Part shown: piece after piece, positions 32,561-40,877 of the stretch
How the letters are laid out: every line of letters begins with the position of its first letter
How positions within the stretch are numbered: position 1 is the stretch's first letter
DNA from: an uncultured Porphyromonadaceae bacterium
Lineage (GTDB): Bacteria; Bacteroidota; Bacteroidia; Bacteroidales; Muribaculaceae
DNA length: 64,000 nucleotides
Assembly (NCBI GenBank): GCA_946414395.1
Contig: CAMKOE010000001.1
Coordinates: 186,001 to 250,000, forward strand
Direction of reading: 5' to 3'
Made by a program: the position numbers and the translations under genes
The notes under the pieces: generated by a model
What the model saw: the letters and a program-made list of their open reading frames with translations, nothing else
What the model was told of the DNA's origin: nothing
Database searches by the model: none

Positions 32561-33415
32561 TTAATGAGTCAGGATTTCCGGTCCGTCCTCGGTCATGACA
32601 AAGGTGTGCTCCCACTGGGCACTGGGTTTCAAATCGCCGGTGATGACCTCCCAGCCATAGGGGTCATCGGCATCGATAAAGACCTTCCAGGTGCCCATGT
32701 TGATCATGGGCTCGATGGTAAACACCATTCCCGGCACCAGTATCATGCCGCGCTTGTGCTGCGCAAAGTGGCACACCTCGGGGTCCTCATGGAACTTGAG
32801 CCCCACGCCATGACCTGTCAGATCCCGCACCACTCCGTAGCCGTGCTGGTGGGCATAGGGCTCGATTGCACGCCCGATGTCGTTCACGTCACACCAGGGA
32901 CGCGCCGCCTTGATGCCAACTTCCAGACACTCACGGGTCACACGCACCAATCGTTCCTTGTCAGGGGTAGTCTCGCCGATAATAAACATGCGCGATGCAT
33001 CGGCAAAAAAGCCGTCGAGGATGGTCGTGAAATCCACATTGATGATATCGCCCTCCTTGAGGACATTCTTGGCCTTGGGGATGCCATGGCACACGACTTC
33101 GTTAATGCTGGTGCACACACTCATCGGGAAACCGCCGTAGCCCAGGCAGGCCGGTATAGCGCCATGATCGGCACAATACTCGCGACAGATCTTGTCGATT
33201 TCCAGCGTTGACATTCCCGCATGGATTTCCTTCTCGATGGTATCCAGGACGCCCGTGTTGACGACACCCGCACGACGGATTCCCTCGATCTGCTCGGGGG
33301 TCTTGATCAGGTCACGCGAGGGCACGATTTTCCCCATGCGCTCAAGGTCCATGATGCGGCGGTCAAACTCGGTGGGTTCCCCTTTAGGTATATAATGTAA
33401 TCGATGTCTTGCCAT
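32561..33415 (-). CDS. map: type I methionine aminopeptidase
   Basis: Removes the initiator methionine from new proteins; cytoplasmic metalloenzyme. It is 284 residues, about 20 longer than E. coli MetAP at the N-terminus (MARHRLHYIPKGEPTEFDRR), as in many Bacteroidota. The metal ligands are visible in NVDFTTILDGFFADASR (two Asp), TGHGVG (His), FTIEPM (Glu) and QWEHTFVMT (Glu). A clear promoter lies upstream, and no partner gene is adjacent in the same operon; in many bacteria map is near infA or secY, which is not the case here. A second MetAP elsewhere in the genome is possible. Confidence 0.97.
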   Translation of the reverse strand: MARHRLHYIPKGEPTEFDRRIMDLERMGKIVPSRDLIKTPEQIEGIRRAGVVNTGVLDTIEKEIHAGMSTLEIDKICREYCADHGAIPACLGYGGFPMSVCTSINEVVCHGIPKAKNVLKEGDIINVDFTTILDGFFADASRMFIIGETTPDKERLVRVTRECLEVGIKAARPWCDVNDIGRAIEPYAHQHGYGVVRDLTGHGVGLKFHEDPEVCHFAQHKRGMILVPGMVFTIEPMINMGTWKVFIDADDPYGWEVITGDLKPSAQWEHTFVMTEDGPEILTH

Positions 33416-33440
33416 ATTGATTGATTTTGTACTGTGGATG

Positions 33441-33472
33441 CAAAGGTACTACTATTTCCGTAGCGGTGCAAA
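33441..33472 (-). promoter_or_regulatory. consensus promoter for map
   Basis: Minus strand: TTTG (33469-33472), 20-nt spacer, TACCTTTG (33441-33448). Both elements match the Bacteroidota consensus exactly; leader of about 22 nt. Confidence 0.85.
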
Positions 33473-33615
33473 TGTGTTTTGGCAAAATTCCTTCATCACC
33501 ACAAGTTGAAGGTACAGGATAATCAGGCGAACATCAATGTTAAAAAAATGTTATTTTACAGGGTGATGATTTATGTTTTCGGCACTTTGCAATATCATAT
33601 GAAATATATTTTTTG

Positions 33616-33623
33616 TACCTTTG
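33616..33623 (+). promoter_or_regulatory. -7 box (TACCTTTG) for mce-mmd operon
   Basis: Exact consensus, 59 nt before the mce ATG. TTTG at 33586-33589 is 26 nt upstream, longer than ideal. Confidence 0.6.
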
Positions 33624-33682
33624 TGCGTTATTTTGAAATTTTACTTAATTTTATTAAATAATTGCTTTAAAAACAGAAAGTT

Positions 33683-34102
33683 ATGAACATTTCGCACATC
33701 GAACACGTGGGAATCGCCGTCACCTCTCTTGAGGAGGCTATTCCTTTCTACGAGAAAATGCTGGGCTTCAAGTGCTTTGCAATTGAAGAAGTTGCCGACC
33801 AGAAGGTAAGAACCGCTTTCTTCCAGGTAGGCCAGACCAAGATTGAACTTCTCGAGGCAACCGCTCCCGAGAGCGCTATCGCCAAGTTCATCGAGAAGAA
33901 CGGTGGCCGTGGTGGCATCCAGCACGTTGCGTTTGCTGTTGAGGACGGCGTTCAGAACGCCTTGAACGAAGTGCAGGAGAAGGGTGGCCGCGTTATCGAC
34001 GCTCAACCCCGCAAGGGCGCTGAGGGCCTGAACATTGCCTTCCTGCATCCCAAGACCACTTGTGGCGCTTTGTTAGAACTCTGCGAGAATCCCAACAAGT
34101 AA
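33683..34102 (+). CDS. mce: methylmalonyl-CoA epimerase
   Basis: A 139-residue VOC-fold protein interconverting (R)- and (S)-methylmalonyl-CoA. Motifs: IEHVGIAVTSLEEAIPFY at the N-terminus with the metal-binding His, GIQHVAFAVEDGV in the second half, and TCGALLELCENPNK at the C-terminus with the Glu ligand. It is the first gene of a five-gene operon encoding the Na+-translocating methylmalonyl-CoA decarboxylase, so it supplies the correct epimer in the succinate-to-propionate route. mmdA starts 12 bp downstream. Confidence 0.96.
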   Translation: MNISHIEHVGIAVTSLEEAIPFYEKMLGFKCFAIEEVADQKVRTAFFQVGQTKIELLEATAPESAIAKFIEKNGGRGGIQHVAFAVEDGVQNALNEVQEKGGRVIDAQPRKGAEGLNIAFLHPKTTCGALLELCENPNK

Positions 34103-34114
34103 TATTCTATCGAC

Positions 34115-35728
34115 ATGGGAAAACAACTCGATAAAATCCAAGAACTGATTGAGCGTCGCGAGAAAGCGCGCCTGGGCGGTGGCGAGAAGGCTATTGCCAA
34201 GCAGCACGAGAAGGGCAAATTCACTGCCCGTGAGCGCATCAACATGCTCCTTGACGAGGGCAGCTTTGAGGAACTGGACATGTTTGTTCAGCACCGCTGC
34301 ACCAACTTCGGCATGGAGAAGAAGACCTATGACGGCGACGGTGTTGTTACCGGTTTCGGTACCGTCGGCGGTCGCCTGGTTTACGTCTTTGCACAGGACG
34401 CTACCGTTATCGGTGGTTCACTGGGCGAGACCATGGCACTGAAGATGTGTAAGGTGATGGACCTGGCCATGAAGCAGGGCGCACCTGTCATCGGCCTGAA
34501 TGACTCGGGTGGTGCCCGCATCCAGGAGAGCGTTAACGCCCTGGCTGGCTATGCCGAGATATTCCAGCGCAACATCAACGCATCTGGTGTTATCCCCCAG
34601 ATCAGCGCTATCCTGGGCCCCTGTGCCGGTGGTGCTGTTTACTCCCCTGCCCTGACCGACTTCATCATCATGGCCAAGGGCATCTCCTTCATGTTCCTGA
34701 CTGGTCCCAAGGTTGTTAAGACCGTGACTGGCGAGAACGTGACCCAGGAGCAACTGGGTGGTGCCAGCGTGCACGCCAGCAAGAGCGGTGTGGCACACTT
34801 TGCCGCCGAGACCGAGGAAGAGGCCATCGCCATCATCCGCCAGTTGTTGAGTTACATGCCCAGCAACAATATGGAAGAGACTCCCCGCGTGGAGTGCACC
34901 GACCCCATCGACCGCGTGGAGGATGCCCTGAACAACATCATCCCCGAGAGCGCCAACGACCCCTACGACATGTATCAGGTCATCAGCGCCATCGTCGATA
35001 ACGGCGAGTTCCTCGAGGTTCACAAGGACTTTGCCAAGAACATCATCGTCGGCTTCGCACGCTTCAACGGTCAGGCTGTGGGTGTTGTTGCCAACCAGCC
35101 CAACTGCATGGCAGGTGTGCTCGACGTGAACGCTTCCAAGAAGGGCGGCCGCTTCGTCCGCTTCTGCGACGCCTTCAATATCCCCTTGGTAACCCTGGTT
35201 GACGTGCCCGGCTTCCTGCCCGGTACCGGTCAAGAGTACAACGCCGTGATCATGAACGGCGCCAAGTTGCTGTATGCCTACGGTGAGGCTACCGTGCCCA
35301 AGGTGACTGTCACCCTGCGCAAGAGTTACGGTGGCTCGCACATCGTGATGAGTTGCAAGCAGTTGCGTGGTGACTTGAACTATGCATGGCCCAGTGCCGA
35401 GATCGCCGTTATGGGCGCTGCCGGTGCTGCCGAGATTCTGTATGCCAAGGACAGCAAGAACTTCAAGACCCAGGCCGAGGAGGCCAAGGCTGCCGGCGAC
35501 GAGAAGAAGGCCAAAGAACTGCTCGAGCAAGGCAAGAAGTTTATCCAGGAGAAGGAGGACGAGTACAACAACCTGTTCTGCACGCCCTACAATGCAGCCC
35601 GCTATGGCTACATCGACGACGTGATCGAGCCCAGGAACACCCGCTTCCGCGTGATTCGCGCCCTCGAGGTTCTGCGCACCAAGAAGTTGACCAACCCTGC
35701 CAAGAAGCACGGTAATATTCCCTTGTAA
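34115..35728 (+). CDS. mmdA: methylmalonyl-CoA decarboxylase carboxyltransferase (alpha)
   Basis: A 537-residue acyl-CoA carboxyltransferase with two crotonase-like halves. Motifs include FTARERINMLLDEGSFEE, GGSLGETMALKM, NDSGGARIQESV, GPCAGGAVYSPALTDF, and in the second half VDVPGFLPGTGQEYNAV with RKSYGGSHIVMSCK. It moves the carboxyl of methylmalonyl-CoA to biotin on the carrier subunit. It is about 20 residues longer than typical homologues because of a Lys/Glu/Ala-rich helical insertion (about 445-485) before FCTPYNAARYGYIDDVI. The other subunits follow immediately, which supports a decarboxylase rather than a biosynthetic propionyl-CoA carboxylase. Confidence 0.95.
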   Translation: MGKQLDKIQELIERREKARLGGGEKAIAKQHEKGKFTARERINMLLDEGSFEELDMFVQHRCTNFGMEKKTYDGDGVVTGFGTVGGRLVYVFAQDATVIGGSLGETMALKMCKVMDLAMKQGAPVIGLNDSGGARIQESVNALAGYAEIFQRNINASGVIPQISAILGPCAGGAVYSPALTDFIIMAKGISFMFLTGPKVVKTVTGENVTQEQLGGASVHASKSGVAHFAAETEEEAIAIIRQLLSYMPSNNMEETPRVECTDPIDRVEDALNNIIPESANDPYDMYQVISAIVDNGEFLEVHKDFAKNIIVGFARFNGQAVGVVANQPNCMAGVLDVNASKKGGRFVRFCDAFNIPLVTLVDVPGFLPGTGQEYNAVIMNGAKLLYAYGEATVPKVTVTLRKSYGGSHIVMSCKQLRGDLNYAWPSAEIAVMGAAGAAEILYAKDSKNFKTQAEEAKAAGDEKKAKELLEQGKKFIQEKEDEYNNLFCTPYNAARYGYIDDVIEPRNTRFRVIRALEVLRTKKLTNPAKKHGNIPL

Positions 35729-35731
35729 TCA

Positions 35732-36757
35732 ATGCAATCTGTTATGAGTAAAAGAGCATTGACACTGATGCTGCTGTGTGCCATCCTCGCACTGCCCACG
35801 CTGGCCCAGGGCCGCAAGAACGTGCGCATCAACGAGGTGATGGTTCAGCAGGACTCTACGGGCGGCAATGGCTGGATTGAGTTCTACAACTCGTCCTATG
35901 GCACCAATGCCGTCGAGAAGATGTTCATCACTACCCTGCCCCGTGATATTATCACGAACTACATCAAGGCAGTGACCGACACTTCGAACAAGAAACCCAA
36001 CCAGGTGCTGCTTGAGTTGTGTGCCGAACGCCCCTTGGATATCTACGAGATTCCCCGTGGCGACGAGCGCAACACAAAGATTGCACCTCGCACCCACTTT
36101 GTCATGGAAGCCGACGGCAACCCCAAGGCAGGCACATTCCACCTGCCCTTCGTGCTCAAGGCAGGCCAGGACAATTACATTGCCCTCTATGACGTGAATG
36201 GAGACCTGGTTGATGACGTAACGGTTCCCGCTTCGCTCCAGATCGGACAGACCTATGCCATCAAGGCCGAGGGCCGTCTGCCCCGAGTGCTTGACGACAA
36301 CATCCCTGCCGACTCGCTGTGGACGGTAAAGGACAACAGTTCGATCGAGACCGCCATCACCAAGGGTAACTTCAACGTCCGCGAAGTCAACGAGAACATC
36401 GAGGCCTTCCACGTCAAGGATCCTAACGGATTCTGGATTGCCATCCTGGCCATGTCGGTTGTGTTCGCGGCACTTGCCATCCTGTACATCTGCTTCAAGT
36501 TGTTCGGCATCGTCAGCAAGCGTTCCGGCAAGGAACCCGAGGCCGCAGCCGAGGCTCCCGTGGCTCATGCAGCCTCACCGGTAGCCGCTAGCGGTGACCT
36601 CGATGGCGAGAAAATGGCAGCCATCTGCTTCGCCCTGTATCAGCACTTGAACGCCCACGACCAGGAGAGTGGCGTGTTGACACTCACTCCCCGCGACGGT
36701 TCGGCATGGGCAGGCAAGAACAACCTGATGCGCACGTTACCCGTTATCAAGAAATAA
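35732..36757 (+). CDS. lamin-tail-like / OadG-type membrane protein
   Basis: A 341-residue protein (337 from the alternative ATG at 35744) with a signal peptide ending near TLAQG. Residues about 25-215 look like a lamin-tail (LTD)-type beta domain (VRINEVMVQ, NGWIEFYNSSYGTN, YIALYDVNGDLVDDVTVP). A single membrane helix follows (about 233-256, FWIAILAMSVVFAALAILYI), and the cytoplasmic tail has an Ala/Glu-rich linker, then EKMAAICFALYQHL as in OadG-type small subunits. OadG/MmdD subunits stabilise the decarboxylase complex in the membrane. The position between mmdA and the biotin carrier gene supports that role. The periplasmic domain's function is unknown. Confidence 0.8.
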   Translation: MQSVMSKRALTLMLLCAILALPTLAQGRKNVRINEVMVQQDSTGGNGWIEFYNSSYGTNAVEKMFITTLPRDIITNYIKAVTDTSNKKPNQVLLELCAERPLDIYEIPRGDERNTKIAPRTHFVMEADGNPKAGTFHLPFVLKAGQDNYIALYDVNGDLVDDVTVPASLQIGQTYAIKAEGRLPRVLDDNIPADSLWTVKDNSSIETAITKGNFNVREVNENIEAFHVKDPNGFWIAILAMSVVFAALAILYICFKLFGIVSKRSGKEPEAAAEAPVAHAASPVAASGDLDGEKMAAICFALYQHLNAHDQESGVLTLTPRDGSAWAGKNNLMRTLPVIKK

Positions 36758-36785
36758 TCACCAATTAAAATCATTCACTCAAAAA

Positions 36786-37220
36786 ATGAAGGAATATAAG
36801 TATAAAATCAATGGTAACGAGTATAATGTTGCCATCGAGAATATTGAGGGCAACATCGCCCACATCCAGTTGAACGGCGTGGCCTACGACGTTGAGTTGC
36901 CCGAGCAGCCCAAGGCCGCACCCGCTGTCAAGCGCGTTGCCGTGAGCGATGCTCCCGCTGCCGCACCCAAGCCCGCAGCCCGCAAAGCCGCTCCCGCTGC
37001 CGCTGGTGGCCACGCTATTGAGTCGCCGCTGCCTGGCGTGATCAAGGACATCTTTGTCAAGGTCGGCCAGCAGGTTAAGGCCGACGACGTCGTTTGCATC
37101 CTCGAAGCCATGAAGATGGGCAACGAGATTCATGCCGGCGTTGACGGTACTGTCAAGAGCATCGAGGTATCGAAGGAGGATTCGGTACTCGAGGGTAACA
37201 CTATCATGGTAATCGGATAA
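36786..37220 (+). CDS. mmdC: biotin carrier subunit of methylmalonyl-CoA decarboxylase
   Basis: A 144-residue biotinyl carrier. The N-terminal 45 residues form a small beta domain (YKYKINGNEYNVAIENIEG), then a flexible Ala/Pro/Lys linker (about 41-75), then the biotinyl domain with EAMKMGNEI, in which K110 is the biotinylation site. It shuttles the carboxyl group between MmdA and the membrane beta subunit. It sits in the operon 28 bp after the OadG-like gene and 13 bp before mmdB. Confidence 0.96.
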   Translation: MKEYKYKINGNEYNVAIENIEGNIAHIQLNGVAYDVELPEQPKAAPAVKRVAVSDAPAAAPKPAARKAAPAAAGGHAIESPLPGVIKDIFVKVGQQVKADDVVCILEAMKMGNEIHAGVDGTVKSIEVSKEDSVLEGNTIMVIG

Positions 37221-37233
37221 AACATAGTAGTGT

Positions 37234-38388
37234 ATGGTACTGCTTGACAATTTCCTGTTCACCAAGTTGCTGGACTTCTGGCACTTTACCGGATTCTACA
37301 ACTTTGACTACACTAACCTGATCATGATCTTGGTGGGCCTGTTCTTCATCTACTTGGCCATCAAGCATGATTTCGAGCCCATGCTGCTCGTGCCCATCGG
37401 CTTCGGTATCCTCATCGGTAATATTCCGTTCCAGCCGGGCAACGAGATTGGCATCTATGAGGAGGGATCGGTGCTCAACATCTTGTATCAAGGTGTGCGC
37501 AACGGATGGTACCCGCCTCTCATCTTCCTGGGCATCGGTGCGATGACCGACTTTGGAGCCTTGATTGCTAACCCCAAGTTGATGCTTGTGGGTGCAGCAG
37601 CCCAGTTCGGTATCTTCGGTGCCTACATGATTGCCCTCGCCCTGGGCTTCATGCCCGACCAGGCCGGTGCCATTGCCATCATCGGTGGCGCCGACGGTCC
37701 CACGGCCATCTTCCTGTCGTCTAAGTTGGCTCCCAACCTGATGGGTGCTATCGCCGTGAGTGCCTACAGTTACATGGCACTCGTGCCGGTGATTCAACCG
37801 CCCATCATGCGCCTGCTCACGACACAGAAGGAGCGCAAGATGCGCATGAAACCCGCTCGCAAGGTGAGCCAGAACGAGAAGATTCTCTTCCCGATCTTCG
37901 GCCTCATCCTGACCTGCTTTGTTGTCCCCTCGGCAATTCCTCTGCTGGGTATGCTGTTCTTCGGCAACTTGCTGCGTGAGAGCGGCGTGACCAAGCGTCT
38001 GGCCCACACTGCCAGCAATGCCATGACCGACATCGTGACCATCCTCCTGGGTATGACCGTGGGTGCCTCGACTCAGGCCTCGCAGTTCCTCACCAAGGAG
38101 ACCGTGTTCATTTTCTTCCTCGGTTTCTGCGCATTTGTCATCGCTACTTGCTCGGGCGTGCTGTTCGTGAAGATCTTCAACCTTATCTTGCCCAAGAGCA
38201 AGAAGTTGAACCCGCTGATCGGTAACGCTGGCGTATCGGCCGTTCCCATGGCTGCACGCATCAGCAACGACCAGGGCCTCAAGGCCGACCCCAGCAACTA
38301 CCTGCTCATGCACGCCATGGGTCCCAATGTGGCCGGTGTGATTGGCTCGGCAGTTGCCGCTGGTGTCCTCCTGGGCTTCCTCGGATAA
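37234..38388 (+). CDS. mmdB: Na+-translocating decarboxylase beta subunit
   Basis: A 384-residue polytopic inner-membrane protein of the OadB/MmdB/GcdB family. It decarboxylates carboxybiotin and couples this to Na+ export. Signature elements are IIGGADGPTAIFLSS (with the essential Asp), YSYMALVPVIQPPIMR, and near the C-terminus GNAGVSAVPMAARIS and ANVAGVIGSAVAAG-like glycines (PNVAGVIGSAVAAGVLLGFL). The product gradient can drive Na+-dependent uptake or ATP synthesis; NhaD in this window is another Na+ handler. Last gene of the operon, followed by a terminator. Confidence 0.96.
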   Translation: MVLLDNFLFTKLLDFWHFTGFYNFDYTNLIMILVGLFFIYLAIKHDFEPMLLVPIGFGILIGNIPFQPGNEIGIYEEGSVLNILYQGVRNGWYPPLIFLGIGAMTDFGALIANPKLMLVGAAAQFGIFGAYMIALALGFMPDQAGAIAIIGGADGPTAIFLSSKLAPNLMGAIAVSAYSYMALVPVIQPPIMRLLTTQKERKMRMKPARKVSQNEKILFPIFGLILTCFVVPSAIPLLGMLFFGNLLRESGVTKRLAHTASNAMTDIVTILLGMTVGASTQASQFLTKETVFIFFLGFCAFVIATCSGVLFVKIFNLILPKSKKLNPLIGNAGVSAVPMAARISNDQGLKADPSNYLLMHAMGPNVAGVIGSAVAAGVLLGFLG

Positions 38389-38415
38389 CGCACACGCGTT
38401 TCCCGATATCAATAT

Positions 38416-38456
38416 AATCAGGCGACCTCGCATTGAGGCCGCCTGATTGTGTTTTC
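38416..38456. terminator. terminator between mmdB and smpB
   Basis: A 9-bp stem (AATCAGGCG 38416-38424 with 38440-38448) extended by an inner 4-bp stem (CCTC/GAGG), followed by GTGTTTTC. Convergent genes flank it. Confidence 0.75.
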
Positions 38457-38475
38457 AACCTATCAGAATGAATGA

Positions 38476-38946
38476 TTACTGCTTGAACATGCGGTCGATG
38501 GCGCGCTTGTCCTCGCGTTCCTTGATACTCTGGCGCTTGTCAAACTGCTTCTTGCCCCGCGCTATGGCGATTACCAGTTTAGCAAGGCCGCGATCGTTGA
38601 TGAACAGACGCAGGGGCACGATCGAGAAACCCGGTTGCAGGTTATCCTTAGCGATGCGGCGTATTTCCTTGCGGTTGAGCAACAACTTGCGGTCACGATG
38701 GGTGGTGTGGTTGTTGTAGGAACCGTAACTGTACTCGGCAATATACATGTTTTTAACCCACACCTCGCCGTTAATGACCATGCAATAGGTATCGGTCAGT
38801 CCGCACTTGCCTTGACGGATGGACTTGATCTCGGTACCGGTCAAGACGATGCCCGCAGTGAACGTCTCGACAATCTCATAGTCAAACGTCGCACGACGGT
38901 TCTTGATATTGATGTTATTGCTATTAACTTTGTTATTGCTTGCCAT
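38476..38946 (-). CDS. smpB: SsrA-binding protein
   Basis: A 156-residue tmRNA-binding protein needed for trans-translation and ribosome rescue. Typical motifs: [34 protein letters not shown], here split as [10 protein letters not shown] and [11 protein letters not shown], then [19 protein letters not shown] and the basic C-terminal tail ([18 protein letters not shown]) that enters the ribosomal mRNA channel. It lies 18 bp downstream of a small membrane protein gene and is probably cotranscribed with it. No tmRNA gene was seen in the window. Confidence 0.97.
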   Translation of the reverse strand: MASNNKVNSNNINIKNRRATFDYEIVETFTAGIVLTGTEIKSIRQGKCGLTDTYCMVINGEVWVKNMYIAEYSYGSYNNHTTHRDRKLLLNRKEIRRIAKDNLQPGFSIVPLRLFINDRGLAKLVIAIARGKKQFDKRQSIKEREDKRAIDRMFKQ

Positions 38947-38964
38947 AGTAAAAAAGCGTCTAGG

Positions 38965-39513
38965 TTAAATGATCAATAGACTCAAGATGCCCTTGAGCGC
39001 TAAGGGTAAGAGCAGGAGCAAGGCCGAAGAGATGACGACAAACTTGGCAACCTTGTCTTTTTTCACAAACAGGTGATCTGTACCACGATAGGCCATCCAG
39101 GGCATATACACCATCAAGAACAGCACCGGGGTGAAATCGCTGGGCAAGAGATTGCGCAGGATAATCAACAGCACCAGGAAGATGAGGTTGTAGAGGATAA
39201 AGTCATTCAAGCGCGCTGTCGCGCCCTCGGTCTTGACCAGTTCGGGATAGAATCCACCCAGCAGGTAGATAATGATGTAATAACTGATGAAGTAGGTGGA
39301 GAACATCACAATTCCAGTCATCAGCGATGTGCTGAAGGAAATTGTGCGGTCATAAATCATGGGCACAAAACATGACAAGGCCAACACACACAGCAAGGGC
39401 ACGTAGGCGTGTCTCATCACCTTGCCAACGGGGATATTGGACTCATTGATGACCTCCCAGCCATACCTGGGGGCGGTAATCACACAAAATATGTTATGCA
39501 GAATGCTCTTCAT
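38965..39513 (-). CDS. Yip1-like membrane protein
   Basis: A 182-residue protein from the ATG at 39513 (39516 is also possible) with about five hydrophobic segments. The start KSILHNIFCVITAPRYGWEVINE is typical of Bacteroidota Yip1-domain-like proteins. The function is unknown. It heads a two-gene unit with smpB, with a promoter box 24 nt before its start. Confidence 0.75.
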   Translation of the reverse strand: MKSILHNIFCVITAPRYGWEVINESNIPVGKVMRHAYVPLLCVLALSCFVPMIYDRTISFSTSLMTGIVMFSTYFISYYIIIYLLGGFYPELVKTEGATARLNDFILYNLIFLVLLIILRNLLPSDFTPVLFLMVYMPWMAYRGTDHLFVKKDKVAKFVVISSALLLLLPLALKGILSLLII

Positions 39514-39537
39514 CACCAGTTCTCAAAAATGCGGCTG

Positions 39538-39545
39538 CAAAGATA
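39538..39545 (-). promoter_or_regulatory. -7 box (TATCTTTG) for Yip1-like/smpB
   Basis: Exact consensus on the minus strand; no clear -33 at ideal spacing. Confidence 0.6.
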
Positions 39546-39650
39546 CACAATTATTTACAATTAAAAACTTATTTACAATCAAAAACTCTCATGGATCACT
39601 TAATAATTGCAAATTTTATGCCTGATTGATGAAAATAGCACAAAAATGTT

Positions 39651-39658
39651 TATCTTTG
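39651..39658 (+). promoter_or_regulatory. -7 box (TATCTTTG) for VFGSN gene
   Basis: Exact consensus, 29 nt before the ATG at 39688. ATTG at 39625-39628 is a possible -33. Confidence 0.6.
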
Positions 39659-39687
39659 TCCATCGAAACAAATGATACTCAAGAACT

Positions 39688-40107
39688 ATGGACAAGATGG
39701 ATGACAAAAAGACAGGCTCGATGGGATGTTTCACGCCCGAAATGATCAAAACTCTAGCGCCAAACGAGGTATTTGTGTTTGGCAGCAATTTGGGCGGTTT
39801 TCATGCTGGTGGCGCGGCCCGCGCGGCATTAGACCACTTCGGCGCCATCTGGGGGCAAGGTGTTGGCCTGCAAGGCCAGAGTTATGCCATACCAACCATG
39901 CATGGAGGCGTTGAAGCCATCAGGCCCTATGTTGACCAGTTCATCGGTTTTGCCCAGTCTCATCCTGATCTTTACTTCTACGTCACCCGCATCGGCTGCG
40001 GCATCGCTGGTTTTGCCGACGAAGAAATCGCGCCCTTATTCAGAGAAGCCCTGGCGGTTGACAATATTGCGCTGCCCAAGTCATTTCATGACATCTTGAC
40101 CAGATAA
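39688..40107 (+). CDS. conserved VFGSN-motif protein (A1S_2505-like)
   Basis: A 139-residue cytoplasmic protein with the strongly conserved pattern VFVFGSNLGGFHAGGAA, then FGAIWGQGVGLQGQSYAIPT, and near the end VTRIGCGIAGFADEEIAPLF. The same family occurs in many phages and bacteria and is labelled a phage non-structural protein family in some databases; its biochemical role is not established. The glycine-rich loops suggest nucleotide or ADP-ribose-type ligand binding, which is inference only. There are no phage genes around it. The nitroreductase gene follows after 41 bp. Confidence 0.7.
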   Translation: MDKMDDKKTGSMGCFTPEMIKTLAPNEVFVFGSNLGGFHAGGAARAALDHFGAIWGQGVGLQGQSYAIPTMHGGVEAIRPYVDQFIGFAQSHPDLYFYVTRIGCGIAGFADEEIAPLFREALAVDNIALPKSFHDILTR

Positions 40108-40148
40108 TCCTATTATTCACCATTATAATTTCAACAAACATGAGAGAG

Positions 40149-40790
40149 ATGAAGAAATCATTATTAGCAATCGCAGTTGCACTGATGGCCCTGGGTTCCT
40201 GCTCAACCCAAGGCAATGAGAGTCAAGAGGAAACTGCCGCCACTGCCACAAACAACGGCCAGGCAGCCATCGAGAACATCATGACACGTACCAGCATCCG
40301 TCAATACAAGGATCAGCCCGTCGAGCAGGAGAAAATCGACATCATGCTCAAGGCAGCGATGGCAGCGCCCACTGCCGTGAACCTGCAGCCCTGGCATTTC
40401 ATTGTCATCGATGACAAGAAGACAATCGATCTGCTCTCAGGCAAGCAACCCACCAATGCTCCGCTGCTGATCGCCGTGTGTGGTGATACCGACAAGACGA
40501 CGATGCCCGACGGCAAGGGCAAGTTGCCCGACTTCTGGATTCAAGACGTGTCGGCAGCGACCGAGAACCTGCTACTGGCAGCCCACGCTCAGGGACTGGG
40601 AGCCGTGTGGACCGGTGTATATCCCAACATGGAACGTACCGCCGAGGTTGCCAATGTGCTTAACTGCCCCAAGAACATCATCCCCCTGGCTGTCGTGCGC
40701 ATCGGTTATCCCGACGAGGCACCCGAGCCCAAGGACAAGTTCAAGGAGGAAAACATCAGTTACAATAAGTTTGGCGGCAAGAAGGAATAA
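40149..40790 (+). CDS. nitroreductase-family lipoprotein
   Basis: From the ATG at 40149 (40140 is in frame) this is 213 residues. A signal sequence ends in the lipobox LGSC, then an acidic/Ala-Thr linker leads into an FMN-dependent nitroreductase domain: IMTRTSIRQYKDQPVEQEKI, AAMAAPTAVNLQPWHFIV, and AAHAQGLGAVWTGVYP. Most nitroreductases are cytoplasmic; a membrane-anchored, probably periplasmic form is unusual, as the fold needs FMN and a reductant outside the cytoplasm. The flavin contacts (RTSIRQ, PTAVNLQPW) look intact. A strong terminator follows. Confidence 0.88.
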   Translation: MKKSLLAIAVALMALGSCSTQGNESQEETAATATNNGQAAIENIMTRTSIRQYKDQPVEQEKIDIMLKAAMAAPTAVNLQPWHFIVIDDKKTIDLLSGKQPTNAPLLIAVCGDTDKTTMPDGKGKLPDFWIQDVSAATENLLLAAHAQGLGAVWTGVYPNMERTAEVANVLNCPKNIIPLAVVRIGYPDEAPEPKDKFKEENISYNKFGGKKE

Positions 40791-40819
40791 TCCTGCCACA
40801 ACACAACATGTAATCTAAA

Positions 40820-40866
40820 ACTGGAGCGCCGGCCTCATGAGGGGCGGCGCTCCAGTCCTTTTCTTG
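40820..40866 (+). terminator. terminator after nitroreductase gene
   Basis: A 12-bp perfect stem (ACTGGAGCGCCG 40820-40831 with 40845-40856), 13-nt loop, followed by CCTTTTCTTG. Confidence 0.85.
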
Positions 40867-40877
40867 ACTCATATCCA

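Noticed and set aside
34418-38433. Minus-strand frames of 430 and 409 codons opposite mmdA and mmdB
   Set aside because: Antisense shadows of well-conserved decarboxylase genes; low-complexity His/Gln-rich translations with no family features.
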